Below the pieces are notes generated by a model. That model was not told where the DNA came from, searched no databases, and worked only from the letters and a program-made list of their open reading frames with translations. Shown here piece by piece: positions 43,019-53,459 of a stretch of DNA of 64,000 nt. A program made the position numbers and the translations under genes. The number at the start of each line of letters is the position of its first letter. The first letter of the stretch is position 1. Source of the DNA: Granulicella aggregans (GTDB lineage Bacteria > Acidobacteriota > Terriglobia > Terriglobales > Acidobacteriaceae); assembly GCF_014203275.1 (NCBI RefSeq), contig NZ_JACHIP010000001.1:930001-994000 (forward strand), written 5' to 3'.

Positions 43019-44122
43019 TCAGTTCACAAAACGCCGGATGCGGATGTTCATGACGATGCCCAGAGCGAGAAAGGTGAAGAGGATCGACGATCCGCCATAG
43101 CTCATCAACGGCAGCGGAATGCCGGTGACCGGCATCAGGCCGACGACCATGCCTATATTGACGGCGATCTGGAAGACGATGACCGCGACTATCCCCATGA
43201 TAATAAAGGCCCCGGGAAGGTCGGAGGCGGTCTGGGCGTTTTGGATCAAGCGCATCAGGATGAGGAAGTAGAGGACGAGGACGCCGACCGCGCCAACGAA
43301 TCCGTGCTCCTCTGAGAAGGCGGCGAAGATGAAGTCGGTGTAGGGGATGGGGAGGAAGTCGCCCTGGGTCTGGGTACCTTTATTAGTGCCCTTACCCCAG
43401 ATTCCGCCCGAGCCAACGGCGATCAAAGATTGGCGAATCTGGTAGCCCGAGCCCTTAGGGTCATTATCGGGATCCATAAAGGCTGTGAGGCGGGCCTTCT
43501 GATAGGGCTTGAGGAGCTTGCCGGACTTCCATGCGATTCCACCGATTAAGGCGAAGACAAGCAGGAGGATCGCCGCCTGCTTGATGCGGAGGCCACCGAG
43601 AAAGAGGCCACAGACGAGGATAGGCACGTAGGTGAGCGAGGTGCCCAGGTCCGGCTGGAGGAGGACCATTGCCATGGGAACGCAGACCAAGGCGAAGACC
43701 TTGCCGATGTCGCGCCAACTCAGGTCTCGACCTGCCAACCCCCAGAAGTATCGGGCGACGGCGACGATGAGCACGAGCTTGACCCATTCCGACGGCTGGA
43801 AGTGGAAGCCACCGAGTTTGATCCAGCGGCGGGCTCCGAGGACTTTGCTGCCGACTAATCGCACGGCCACCAACGAGACCAGGCTCACGCCGTAAGCCCA
43901 TGGGGCGATGTCGATGAGTGTGTGATAGTCCACGATGGAGATGATGAACATCAAGATGAGGCCGACAATGAGGAACTCCACCTGCTTGGTCTCAAAGCCG
44001 CGGAACTTGGTCTGAAGCGTCGCGGACTTGATCTCGAGCACGCTGATGACGGAGAGCAGCAGGACGAAGCCTAGCAACACCCAGTCGAAGTCGCGGAAGT
44101 ACGTGGAGTTGAAACGACGCAT
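43019..44122 (-). CDS. rodA: Rod-shape SEDS glycan polymerase RodA
   Basis: Integral membrane peptidoglycan polymerase that works with PBP2 in cell elongation. The 367-residue protein has about ten TM helices and the SEDS features WIKLGGFHFQPSEWVKL (split PSEWVKL) and the LAGRDLSW/PDLGTSLTY region. A late PLPLMSYGGSS motif contains the conserved Gly-rich loop. The length and lack of a long N-terminal extension fit RodA rather than FtsW, and the partner gene mrdA is one gene away. Start ATG 44122. Confidence 0.93.
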   Translation of the reverse strand: MRRFNSTYFRDFDWVLLGFVLLLSVISVLEIKSATLQTKFRGFETKQVEFLIVGLILMFIISIVDYHTLIDIAPWAYGVSLVSLVAVRLVGSKVLGARRWIKLGGFHFQPSEWVKLVLIVAVARYFWGLAGRDLSWRDIGKVFALVCVPMAMVLLQPDLGTSLTYVPILVCGLFLGGLRIKQAAILLLVFALIGGIAWKSGKLLKPYQKARLTAFMDPDNDPKGSGYQIRQSLIAVGSGGIWGKGTNKGTQTQGDFLPIPYTDFIFAAFSEEHGFVGAVGVLVLYFLILMRLIQNAQTASDLPGAFIIMGIVAVIVFQIAVNIGMVVGLMPVTGIPLPLMSYGGSSILFTFLALGIVMNIRIRRFVN

Positions 44123-44180
44123 GGGTTAAGCATCTTCTAAAAGCAGCCGGATGGCTACAGGCGACGATAAGATGGCTGGA

Positions 44181-45098
44181 ATGAACCGGACTCGTAATCT
44201 TTCTGTCGTCCTAAGCGGAGCGTCGCTGGCGCTTGGCTTCAGTCTCTACACTGCGCCCGCGTTCGCGCAGACTCCCACCGCCGCCGAAGCCTGGCTACGC
44301 ATCGAGCATCGCTACGCCGAAGCGCCGCCGACAGATACGGTGGACACGCTGAAGGGCGGCGATCCGTCGACACCAGTTACCGGCATCGCGACTACGTTTC
44401 TCGACACCATGGAGGTGCTGCGTGACGCGGTGAAGCGCGGTGACAACCTGATCATCTCTCACGAGCCCACGTTCTATAACCATCGCGACGAGACGAAGGA
44501 CTTCGTTAACGATCCGGTCTACAAGGAGAAGATGGCTTACATCGTGGAGCACCACCTGGTGGTCTACCGCCTACATGACCAAATCCATGCTGATCCGAAG
44601 GGCGACCACATCCTTGAGGGCGTCTATAAGGCCTTCGGATGGGAGAAGCTGCCGCACCCGGCGTTTCCGCACGGCGAATACTTCGTCACTATCCCTGCGA
44701 CCACGCTGGGTGAGCTAGCGAAGTCGCTGAAAGAGCGGTTCCACGCCGAGACCCTGCGTGTCGAGGGCGATCCGAGCCTTTCCATTACTCATGTAGCTCT
44801 GATACCAGGCGCGGCGGGCCTGAAGGAGCAGGTAACCGCACTCAATGCTCCAGAGGTAGAGCTGTTGATTGCAGGCGAGGCAAGCGAGTGGGAGACGGTC
44901 GAGTATGTCCGGGACGCGGTGGCGCAGGGACGGCACAAGGCAATGATCCTGTTAGGGCATGAGGTTTCAGAAGAGCCGGGCATGGAGCAGTGCGCGACTG
45001 AGTTACGCGAGTTGTTTCCGGGGATGCGAGTCGATCACATCGTAGCGGGACAGCCGATGTGGAATCCGGATCATCCGCCGATGGCGAAGGCGAAGTGA
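44181..45098 (+). CDS. Nif3-like dinuclear-metal protein with signal peptide
   Basis: NIF3/YbgI family, usually hexameric cytoplasmic proteins of unclear function that bind two metal ions. Metal-site segments visible are ISHEPTFYNHRDET near residue 98 and GHEVSEEPGMEQCATEL near 270. ATG 44181 (305 residues) gives an N-terminus MNRTRNLSVVLSGASLALGF ending in PAFAQ, a clean signal peptide, so this member is probably exported. A start at 44151 adds ten polar residues and would spoil the signal. It lies on the opposite strand between rodA and mrdA. Confidence 0.78.
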   Translation: MNRTRNLSVVLSGASLALGFSLYTAPAFAQTPTAAEAWLRIEHRYAEAPPTDTVDTLKGGDPSTPVTGIATTFLDTMEVLRDAVKRGDNLIISHEPTFYNHRDETKDFVNDPVYKEKMAYIVEHHLVVYRLHDQIHADPKGDHILEGVYKAFGWEKLPHPAFPHGEYFVTIPATTLGELAKSLKERFHAETLRVEGDPSLSITHVALIPGAAGLKEQVTALNAPEVELLIAGEASEWETVEYVRDAVAQGRHKAMILLGHEVSEEPGMEQCATELRELFPGMRVDHIVAGQPMWNPDHPPMAKAK

Positions 45099-45223
45099 AC
45101 ATTCGACGCGGCTGTGCGGGATGAAAACGAAATGCGGGGGTGTCTCCACTTCCCCTTCGCGCTGCCCAGGGCCCGGTCGAGATGACGCTTCTTTTGGGGG
45201 CGCATACGTGGACCAAGCTGGGT

Positions 45224-47185
45224 CTATTCAGCGGCGGGCGAGGATTGTTTGATCGCTGCAGGTTGAGGAGCGGCGACCGCCTCTCCCGGCGCAGGCGTCT
45301 CGGCAGGTTTGGGCTTCGGCACCTCGGCGACCACGAGGTTGTTGTCCTGCTTGCGCTTCTTGGTCACGAAGGTGTTGATGACCTGGGCAGCCAGGGGCGC
45401 TGAGGCCGCTCCGCCAAAGCCGCCGTGCTCGACCAGTACGGCGACGACGATGTCCGGGTTCCGGCGTGGGACCATGCCGACGAACCAGGCGTTGGCCCGG
45501 TTCGCTCCGCTACCCATGCCCTTCGCACCGAAGTTCTGGCTGACCAGCTGCGCGGTACCGGTTTTGCCGGCAAAGTCGATGTTCGCCATGTGCACGGCGG
45601 CGGCAGTGCCGGTGATGGTGGTCTGCGCCATGGCGTCGGTGATGAGCTGCCAGTTGGGGACGGAGAGCGGGAATGCCTTCTCGCCGGAGCCGGGGAAGTT
45701 CTCCGCGATGGCCTGCCGGAGCTCGGAGGGGACCTCATCCGGAAAGACGACGTGGGGGCGTTGCATTGCGCCGCCAGAAGCGATGCCGCCGAGCGCACGA
45801 GCGAGTTGGATAGGCGTGACCGTGACCGCACCCTGACCGATGCCGACCGAGATGGTTTCACCGACATACCAGGGCGCGTGCTGGGTCTTCAGCTTCCAGG
45901 CGGTCGAGGGCATGGTGCCGCTGGCCTCGTTCGGCAGGTCGATGCCGGTCTTCTGCGAGATGCCCAGCGCGGTCGCGTACTTCGCAATGGTGTCGATGCC
46001 GAGACGGTTGGCGAGCGTGTAGTAGAAGGTATCGCAGGAGAGCGGGATCGCGTTGTGGATGTCGACACCACCGTGGCGCGCGTCGCAGGCGTAGAAGTGG
46101 CCATAGAAAGTCGCTCCGCCCGCGCAGTTCACGCGCATGTCCTGGGCAACGTTCTCCTCCAGTCCAGCGACGGACATGATGATCTTGAAAGTAGAACCGG
46201 GAGCGAGTTGGGCCTGAATGGCTTTGTTCAGAAGAGGGTGTTCGGGATCGTTGATGATCTGCGACCAGTATGCCTTGGTCAGGCGGACGGCGAAGGCGTT
46301 GGGATCGTAGGTCGGACGGGAGGCGAGCGCAAGGATCTCGCCGGTATGCGGATCCATGGCGACGATTGCGCCGTTCCTGCCCTGGAGCGCTTTCTCGGCG
46401 GCCATCTGGATGTCGAGATCGATCGTCAGCTTCAGGTCCTGGCCGGGAACGGCGAGTTGCTGGCCAAGCTGGCCGACCTCCTTACCGTGACTGTTGACGA
46501 TGATATTGCGGTAGCCGTCGGTGCCGCGCAGAACGGCGTCGTAGGTTTGTTCGACGCCCGAGCGTCCGACGACGTCGCCTGCGGAGTAGGCCGCGTATCG
46601 CTCGTCGTCGAGCATCTGCTCGGAGACTTCGCCGACGTAGCCGATGAGGTGGGCAGCGAAGCCGTCGCTGGGATAGAGGCGGCGCTGCTCGTCCTGGGTT
46701 TCGAGCTCGGGAAGTTCGTCGCGATGGGCGGCGATGAAGGCCTGCTCGTCGGGGGTGATGTCCTTTTTGAGCGGGATGGGCTCGTACTTGGGAGCAAGCT
46801 GATAGTGGCGCAGGATGCTTTGAACCTGATCGACGGTGAGGTTGAGACCTCGGGCGATCAGGGCAAGCTCGGGGCTATCTTTGCTGGCGTCGCGGATCTG
46901 CTCGCGAAGGATGTAGCAGGTGACGGAAGGGTAGTTATCGACGAGGATGCGGCCATCGCGGTCAAAGAGCTTGCCGCGCGGCGCGAGGACAGGAACCTTG
47001 CGAATGCGGTTTGCTTCGGCTAGGAGGCGATAGTTACTGGCACCGATGACTTGCAGGCGCCACAGGCCGCCGAGCAGTACGACCAGCACCAGCGCGACGA
47101 TGTATTGCGCGGCGTGGAGTTTGCCAGGCGCGAGCTTCTCTTCGTTGCCAGCGCGAACGACCTCGGCTTGTGGCGTGTTTTCCAT
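45224..47185 (-). CDS. mrdA: Penicillin-binding protein 2 (elongation transpeptidase)
   Basis: Class B PBP that cross-links peptidoglycan with RodA in rod-shaped growth. The 653-residue protein has an N-terminal TM anchor (~25-50), the PBP dimerisation module, the SxxK active site APGSTFK near residue 325 and SxN-like SCDTFYY. The KTG motif FAGKTGTAQLV lies near 560. The last ~40 residues are Pro/Ala-rich and disordered. It lies in the mreC-mreD-mrdA-rodA arrangement. Start ATG 47185, 39 bases after the mreD stop. Confidence 0.95.
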   Translation of the reverse strand: MENTPQAEVVRAGNEEKLAPGKLHAAQYIVALVLVVLLGGLWRLQVIGASNYRLLAEANRIRKVPVLAPRGKLFDRDGRILVDNYPSVTCYILREQIRDASKDSPELALIARGLNLTVDQVQSILRHYQLAPKYEPIPLKKDITPDEQAFIAAHRDELPELETQDEQRRLYPSDGFAAHLIGYVGEVSEQMLDDERYAAYSAGDVVGRSGVEQTYDAVLRGTDGYRNIIVNSHGKEVGQLGQQLAVPGQDLKLTIDLDIQMAAEKALQGRNGAIVAMDPHTGEILALASRPTYDPNAFAVRLTKAYWSQIINDPEHPLLNKAIQAQLAPGSTFKIIMSVAGLEENVAQDMRVNCAGGATFYGHFYACDARHGGVDIHNAIPLSCDTFYYTLANRLGIDTIAKYATALGISQKTGIDLPNEASGTMPSTAWKLKTQHAPWYVGETISVGIGQGAVTVTPIQLARALGGIASGGAMQRPHVVFPDEVPSELRQAIAENFPGSGEKAFPLSVPNWQLITDAMAQTTITGTAAAVHMANIDFAGKTGTAQLVSQNFGAKGMGSGANRANAWFVGMVPRRNPDIVVAVLVEHGGFGGAASAPLAAQVINTFVTKKRKQDNNLVVAEVPKPKPAETPAPGEAVAAPQPAAIKQSSPAAE

Positions 47186-47226
47186 GATTAGAGCTGCCCT
47201 GCGTTCAGTTTAGTCCCGCTATGCGG

Positions 47227-47751
47227 CTATTCATCGGATCTTGTGCGGTCGAGCAGGAAGAAGATGGGGATGGCAACCAGGGTGTTAACCACCGCGCGGA
47301 TGAGTTCGTGCAGCCAGAGCACGGGCACGCCCAGGTGTCCGAGGAGATGGTTCTGGATGAGATAGAGCAGGCCGCTCTGCGCGAGGGAAAAGGCGAAGCA
47401 CATCAGGGACCGGGTGGAGAGGTTGTCGACGTCGACCTTGAAGCCGATGCTGGCGGCGGTATAACCGATGATGGACTTGGTGATGCCGTTGATGCCGATG
47501 TATTGGTTAGTGAGCACGTCCTGCAGCAGGCCGATCACCATGCCGGTGAAGGTGCCAGCAATGGGGTTGCGGCGGCTGACGGCGAAGAAGATAGTCGCGA
47601 TTAGCGGGAGATCGAGGATCGCGAGCTTCGGGAACGGCTTCGGCAGCAGCGCCTGCAGGATGATGAACGCGACGGGCACGAGAAGAGCGACGGCGGGGTG
47701 AAAGGTATGCTCGTCGAGCTCGCGGCGGGAGGTATAACTGCGGGTAGCCAT
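47227..47751 (-). CDS. mreD: Rod-shape-determining membrane protein MreD
   Basis: Small integral membrane subunit of the Rod elongation complex. The 174-residue protein has about five hydrophobic segments and little other conserved sequence, typical of MreD. The position between mreC (eight bases upstream) and mrdA makes the call safe. Start ATG 47751. Confidence 0.88.
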   Translation of the reverse strand: MATRSYTSRRELDEHTFHPAVALLVPVAFIILQALLPKPFPKLAILDLPLIATIFFAVSRRNPIAGTFTGMVIGLLQDVLTNQYIGINGITKSIIGYTAASIGFKVDVDNLSTRSLMCFAFSLAQSGLLYLIQNHLLGHLGVPVLWLHELIRAVVNTLVAIPIFFLLDRTRSDE

Positions 47752-47759
47752 GGTCGCGC

Positions 47760-49034
47760 CTAGCGCTGCGGCTCCTTGGGAGTTCCGGGGGGAGTTGAAG
47801 GGGAAGGCGTTACCGGCTTCTTGCGCGGGGTGGGAGCCGGCGCAGTCGCAGACGAATCGGTGGAGCTATCCGGCACGAACGTCGCCCGTGCCGGATTAGA
47901 GTTCTGGCCGCCGGGCGTGAGAGTGGATGCCGGAGGCGTCTGGCCAGGAGAGTAGCGGTCTGGATGGAGGACCGGCGTCGTCCTGGGGACGATGGTTACG
48001 GGCTTCGGCGGCTCGCCGGGTTTGGCTGCGGCCGGGTCGACAGCGGGTGTGCCGTCGGCGTTGGGCGGAGGCGTGAGGCTGGGGAGACGCTCGGCGGCGA
48101 GGTCGGCGGCTCGCTTGGCGTCCGCCTTGATCTGCTCGCCGGAAGCCTCTCCCTGGGCGAGATCCTGCTGCGCCTGCGCGGAGAGGTCGGCCTGGGTGGC
48201 GGTGATGATCAGCACTTCTTCAAGTTGCGAGAGATTAACGGCCGGCTTGATGTTGATGAGGCTGTAGAGCTGACGGTCCTTGTCGGGGGCGAGGGACTCG
48301 ATCGTGCCGACCTTCAGGCCGCGGGGAAAGACCTGATCGCCACCCGAGGTGAGGACGATCTCGCCCGGCTTGATGCGGCTGTCGGCGGTGAGATTGCCGA
48401 TCTGCACCTTGCCGTCGGGGCCGCCATGAATGATGGCGCGGATGCGAGTGCTGGCGAGGATGACTCCCGCTCCGGATGATGGATCGTCGATCTCCAGCAC
48501 CTGCGCAGTGTGCGGGAAGACGTCGCGGAGTTTGCCGACGATGCCATCAGGGGTGATGACGGCCATGTCCGGCTTGAGGCCGTAGTCGGCGCCCTTGTCG
48601 ATCAACAGAACGCGTGAAGAATCGACGCCGCTGGTGCCGATGACCTGCGCGGCGACGGTGGAGGTGACGTACTGGCGGCGAAAGTCGAGCAGCGCCTGCA
48701 GACGTCGTCCCTGGATGGCGTCCTCGGCAAACTGGGCCTGTTCGAGGCGGAGCCGGGCGACCTCTTTTTCAAGGTCGGAGTTCTGCTGCCGGGTATGGCG
48801 GAGGTCGATGTAGTTGGCCCAGCCACCACGGACTGTTCTGCCGATAAAGCCAGTCGAGCGTTCAAACGGAGCCACTGCGGCGACGGCCCAGGAGCGGAGA
48901 AGCGTGACTTTGCGGCCGTCGGGTTGGCTGGGGCCGCGAAGGTCGCGCACCTGCACCGCGAGCAGGATGGTCTGCAGCAGCAGGACCGTTACCAGCACAA
49001 GTGCATTTCTGAATCGGACGAAGAAAGATTCCAT
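47760..49034 (-). CDS. mreC: Rod-shape-determining protein MreC with long Pro-rich tail
   Basis: Periplasmic scaffold of the Rod complex, anchored by an N-terminal TM (~10-28) and followed by a coiled coil (~80-115). The beta-barrel MreC domain (~115-280) shows sequence such as VIGTSGVDSSRVLLIDKG and SGGDQVFPRGLKVG. The protein is 424 residues because the last ~140 residues are a disordered Pro/Ala/Ser/Thr-rich tail beginning after ALAQGEASGE, whereas most MreC proteins are ~280-350. Start ATG 49034. The next gene upstream on this strand is an esterase, so mreB is not adjacent. Confidence 0.92.
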   Translation of the reverse strand: MESFFVRFRNALVLVTVLLLQTILLAVQVRDLRGPSQPDGRKVTLLRSWAVAAVAPFERSTGFIGRTVRGGWANYIDLRHTRQQNSDLEKEVARLRLEQAQFAEDAIQGRRLQALLDFRRQYVTSTVAAQVIGTSGVDSSRVLLIDKGADYGLKPDMAVITPDGIVGKLRDVFPHTAQVLEIDDPSSGAGVILASTRIRAIIHGGPDGKVQIGNLTADSRIKPGEIVLTSGGDQVFPRGLKVGTIESLAPDKDRQLYSLINIKPAVNLSQLEEVLIITATQADLSAQAQQDLAQGEASGEQIKADAKRAADLAAERLPSLTPPPNADGTPAVDPAAAKPGEPPKPVTIVPRTTPVLHPDRYSPGQTPPASTLTPGGQNSNPARATFVPDSSTDSSATAPAPTPRKKPVTPSPSTPPGTPKEPQR

Positions 49035-49191
49035 CAGCTAAGAACAACCACCCCTCTCTATTATCCAGCAAATTCGCGGCTTTTCTCGTGCAGCGAGAGT
49101 GGCGAGCTTGAGACTTTTCTGGATAAGTGGGAACTCACCGGGCGGCGGACGCGTACCTTGTTCTGAAATCACTCATTCCTGAAGGTGGACC

Positions 49192-49818
49192 ATGCAAATC
49201 CGACTGATGATCTCGCTTGCCATGGCATCGACGATGCTGTTCGCCGTCGTCTGCCCAGATTCAGTTGCTCCTGTTTCGGCTTCCGATGGGCCCGTGATTA
49301 CGGCGGATAAGGAACTTCAGTTCCCGGCGCAGTATCGCGAGTGGGTCTACCTGGGCTCCGGCGTGGACATGAGCTACAACACGAAGGAAGACGCATCGGA
49401 CCACTCGATGTTCAACACCGTCTTCGTGAATCCGTCGAGTTATAGGGTGTTCATGAAGTCCGGGACGTGGCCGGATGGAACGGCGCTGGTGCTGGAGAAC
49501 AGCGGTGCGGTGCATGGCGGGGAGCACCAGGCTTCTCTGAACAGGCACGGGCTGACGCAGACCGGAGAAATCATGGGGCTGGAGGTCCATGTGAAGGACT
49601 CTTCCCTGCCTGGCGGATGGGGATTTTATTCGTTTGACGGCATGAAGGCGGCGAGGATCATCCCGCAGGCTGCCCCCTGTTACTCCTGCCATCAGCAGCA
49701 TGCGGCGGTGGATACGACGTTTGTTCAGTTCTACCCGACTCTGCTGGCGGTCGCGAAGGATAAGGCGACGCTGAGCAAGGCTTATGTGAGTGAGATGGTT
49801 GAGGGAACGAAGAAGTAG
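49192..49818 (+). CDS. Cytochrome P460 family haem protein
   Basis: A 208-residue exported protein with signal peptide MQIRLMISLAMASTMLFAVV and a c-type haem motif CYSCH near residue 160 in a context APCYSCHQQHAA. The beta-rich domain with WVYLGSGVDMSYN and FNTVFVNPSSYRVFMKSG is typical of the P460 / cytochrome c' beta group. Those enzymes oxidise hydroxylamine or bind small gases; the role here is not clear. The ccm genes at 9-14 kb would mature its haem. On the plus strand between mreC and the esterase. The ATG follows GAAGG. Confidence 0.85.
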   Translation: MQIRLMISLAMASTMLFAVVCPDSVAPVSASDGPVITADKELQFPAQYREWVYLGSGVDMSYNTKEDASDHSMFNTVFVNPSSYRVFMKSGTWPDGTALVLENSGAVHGGEHQASLNRHGLTQTGEIMGLEVHVKDSSLPGGWGFYSFDGMKAARIIPQAAPCYSCHQQHAAVDTTFVQFYPTLLAVAKDKATLSKAYVSEMVEGTKK

Positions 49819-49821
49819 GTG

Positions 49822-49855
49822 GTGGTCCACGTCTCAGAAGCGAGACGTGGACCAC
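49822..49855. terminator. Bidirectional terminator between P460 and esterase genes
   Basis: Perfect 14-bp inverted repeat GTGGTCCACGTCTC / GAGACGTGGACCAC, loop AGAAGC, in the 49-base gap between convergent stops. CTTTT follows on the plus strand. This is the strongest hairpin of the window. Confidence 0.8.
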
Positions 49856-49867
49856 ACAGCTTTTCGG

Positions 49868-51028
49868 CTACTTCGTCTGGAAGAGCAGTGGGGCGAAGTT
49901 GGTCAGGTTGTCGCGCCAGACGGGCCAGGTGTGCAAGCCGGGCGTTTCAATCGCCGTAACCGCCAAGTTATCGCCCTTGAGGAAGGCGACGAGCTTGCGG
50001 TTGGGCTCGATGAGATTGTCCCCAGTACCGCAGGAGACCCAGAGCAGCTTCAGGTTCGCATCCTTCGGAGTCAAAAGCGGCAAGCTCTTGATGAAGTTTA
50101 GCCGATGAACAGCGGAAGAGAAACCGCCGATGTAGGCAAACTTATCGGTGTTGTGGAGGCCGATCGAGAGGGCTTCGAGGCCACCCATGGATAGACCAGC
50201 GATCGCTCGGCCGTTGCGATCCTTCGAGATGCGGTACTCGCTCTCGACGCGCGGCATGATCTCGGTGAGCAACACCTGGCTGTAGAGGTCAAGATTGTGC
50301 TCGATCGGCTCGTCGTGTCCCCAGACACCCCAGTCGCTGACAAAGGCGGTATCGCCGTAGCCTAGCGGCATCACGACGACCATCGGCTTTGCCTTCCCTT
50401 GCGCGATGAGGTTGTCGAGGATGAAGTTTGCCCTGCCCTTGTCGGTCCAGCCGATCGCCATATCGCCCCAGCCGTGCAAAAGGTAGAGGACGGGGTAGAC
50501 CTGTTTCGCGGAGGGGTTGTATCCGGGCGGGGTGTAGACGATGTAGTCACTCTGGTTGCGCGATACTCCTTGAACGATGTGCGTTGTGTAGATGTGGCGG
50601 TGCAGCTCGCCATGGGGGACGTCAGTGGCGTCCCAGGACAGTGGGCCGTCGCCGGGAACGTTAAGGAAGTTGGTGAGCGGGAAATAGGTGCTCCCGGTAA
50701 CGGCGAGCGTGGTGGGGTCGCGGCGGGTCTGGCCGTCGGCGAGAAAGTGGTACTCGTAGATCTCGGGCACAAGCGGCTGGGTCGTGACGCTCCAGAGGCC
50801 ATCGGCGTCCTTCGTCATGGAGATAGGGTCTTTGATGTTGTCGACGACGACCGAGACGGAGGCTGAGGTGGGATCGATGTAGCGGAAGGTCACGCTGTGA
50901 TCGGGATTGACAATCTGTGAGGTGTGCGGCGGGATTGGGGTTTGCGCTTGAAGGCACGCCGTGTAAGACAAACCAAGAACGAGGCCAAGCGAAAGGCCGG
51001 AGAGGTGCAATCTACCCGAAAGACTCAT
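49868..51028 (-). CDS. Secreted enterochelin-esterase-like alpha/beta hydrolase
   Basis: Exported esterase of the type found in feruloyl/acetylxylan esterases and enterochelin esterases. The 386-residue protein has a signal peptide (LSGLSLGLVLGLSYTACLQA) and an N-terminal E-set/CBM48-like domain (~35-125, HSVTFRYIDPTSASVSVVVDN split as FRYIDPTSASVSVV). The hydrolase domain has LYLLHGWGDM, the nucleophile GLSMGGLEA near residue 270 and a late HTWPVWRDNL histidine. The substrate is not predictable. Same strand as mreC and mreB but placed between them, with its own start ATG 51028. Confidence 0.82.
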   Translation of the reverse strand: MSLSGRLHLSGLSLGLVLGLSYTACLQAQTPIPPHTSQIVNPDHSVTFRYIDPTSASVSVVVDNIKDPISMTKDADGLWSVTTQPLVPEIYEYHFLADGQTRRDPTTLAVTGSTYFPLTNFLNVPGDGPLSWDATDVPHGELHRHIYTTHIVQGVSRNQSDYIVYTPPGYNPSAKQVYPVLYLLHGWGDMAIGWTDKGRANFILDNLIAQGKAKPMVVVMPLGYGDTAFVSDWGVWGHDEPIEHNLDLYSQVLLTEIMPRVESEYRISKDRNGRAIAGLSMGGLEALSIGLHNTDKFAYIGGFSSAVHRLNFIKSLPLLTPKDANLKLLWVSCGTGDNLIEPNRKLVAFLKGDNLAVTAIETPGLHTWPVWRDNLTNFAPLLFQTK

Positions 51029-51078
51029 GGGCGAAAGTCTACCCTACGGATGTTTACGTTCGCTTGGCGGCACAAAAG

Positions 51079-51117
51079 AATGAAGGTCCATGCGGCAAAG
51101 CTGCAAGGACCTTCATT
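51079..51117 (-). terminator. Rho-independent terminator of mreB
   Basis: 11-bp perfect stem AATGAAGGTCC / GGACCTTCATT with a 17-base loop, 26 bases after the mreB stop. On the minus strand it is followed by CTTTTGTG. Separates mreB from the esterase and the rest of the mre genes. Confidence 0.75.
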
Positions 51118-51142
51118 GGAGATGACGAAGTTTCGGGAACCC

Positions 51143-52162
<1,020 letters not shown>

Positions 52163-52292
52163 ATTGTGTATGCGCGAGTACCGCATTTGGTAACCGTTCG
52201 ATGGCATTGGGCGTGAGTCGTTTCCTGTTTCGGGTCTTCATCCATTGTAAGCCCTGAGGCGTGGGAGGGTCTTCGGCGGGGCCAGAGGGAGA

Positions 52293-53459
52293 TCAGCGGC
52301 GAACGCGGGCTTCGATCCAATGGCGGACTCGGTCGGTGTGAAACTCCGTCGTCAAAGCGATCAACCATGCGTAAACGAGGACCGCAGCGGCGATGGCGAG
52401 GCCCATGACGACGTGAGCGGCATCTGGAGTCCAGCGGCGCTCGCCCATGATGAGAGTCGTCAGAAACAAGGCGAAGGGTAGGTGAACGACGTAGAGGGTG
52501 TACGAAAATTTCGCGATGGATCGGGAGAACCGGGTGAAGAGCAGCTTCGGATCGGCGGGTCCGGTTGCAGAGAGGACTATCCAGAGAAAGAGGGAGGTCG
52601 CTACGCCAAACAAGTAGTCGGAGAGCATAGCGGGGAGACCGTGGAGCTTTGCAAAGACGAAGGGCAGCGGCGCGTATATGACTGCGGCGATGACGCGGGT
52701 GCGGGGTCGGAGCCGCTGAGGCGGGACCAAGGCGAGCACAGTTCCCGCCAGCCAGATGGGAAAGAGCAGAAGAATGTCATGGCGCAGAAACCAGGCCGTC
52801 GCCAGGAAGAGCACGCCACACGCGAGGCGCTGGAACGTGGGGGTCTGGCTGCGCAGGGCGACCAGGCCAAGGGGAAAGAGCAGGTAGTACCAGAACTCGT
52901 TGGCAAGCGACCAGAGCGGCCCGTCCGAGCCGAAGACTGGGACGAGGAGATTCTGGAGGAAGAAGAGATTGCCGAAGAAGACCCGCGGAGTTAGCCGCGC
53001 CGGGATGTTTCCTATGAATCCCTCGCGCAGATGGCCGCTATAGAGGGCTGGAGCAAGATGGAGAGCCAGGCCGGCTGAGTCCCATAACAGGCACAGAAGT
53101 AATCCGGGGATGAGAACGACCCAGAGCCGGACGAGTCGGTGGGTGAGATAGTCGATCCATGTCCAACGATTGCGGGTAAAGGAGCGAAAGACGCTGCCGC
53201 TGATCAGATAGCCGCTGAGGACGAAGAAGATGACAACGGCCTGATGTCCGGCGGATGTAAGAGCGTAGGGCAGAGCGAGGATGAGGCGATGCGTGGCGAC
53301 GCTGGGATAGTCGACGAAGACCAGGTTGCGCCAGTGTCCGAAGAGGACGATCAAGGCCGCAAGGCCTCGGATGAGATCGAACAGGACGGAGGCGCTGGTG
53401 TCCTTGAAAGAATTCGTGTCGGTCTGATCGATGGAGCTTGTACCGCTGGCTAAGGCCAT
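52293..53459 (-). CDS. Acyltransferase 3 family membrane protein (OafA-like)
   Basis: Multi-pass acyltransferase that modifies surface sugars with acetyl or other acyl groups. The 388-residue form from ATG 53459 begins with a polar stretch, then the family start SVLFDLIRGLAALIVLFGHW with the conserved Arg and His pair. About ten hydrophobic helices follow. The frame runs 25 codons upstream to a TTG. No obvious ribosome binding site supports either start, so the start is uncertain. The sugar target is unknown. Confidence 0.82.
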   Translation of the reverse strand: MALASGTSSIDQTDTNSFKDTSASVLFDLIRGLAALIVLFGHWRNLVFVDYPSVATHRLILALPYALTSAGHQAVVIFFVLSGYLISGSVFRSFTRNRWTWIDYLTHRLVRLWVVLIPGLLLCLLWDSAGLALHLAPALYSGHLREGFIGNIPARLTPRVFFGNLFFLQNLLVPVFGSDGPLWSLANEFWYYLLFPLGLVALRSQTPTFQRLACGVLFLATAWFLRHDILLLFPIWLAGTVLALVPPQRLRPRTRVIAAVIYAPLPFVFAKLHGLPAMLSDYLFGVATSLFLWIVLSATGPADPKLLFTRFSRSIAKFSYTLYVVHLPFALFLTTLIMGERRWTPDAAHVVMGLAIAAAVLVYAWLIALTTEFHTDRVRHWIEARVRR

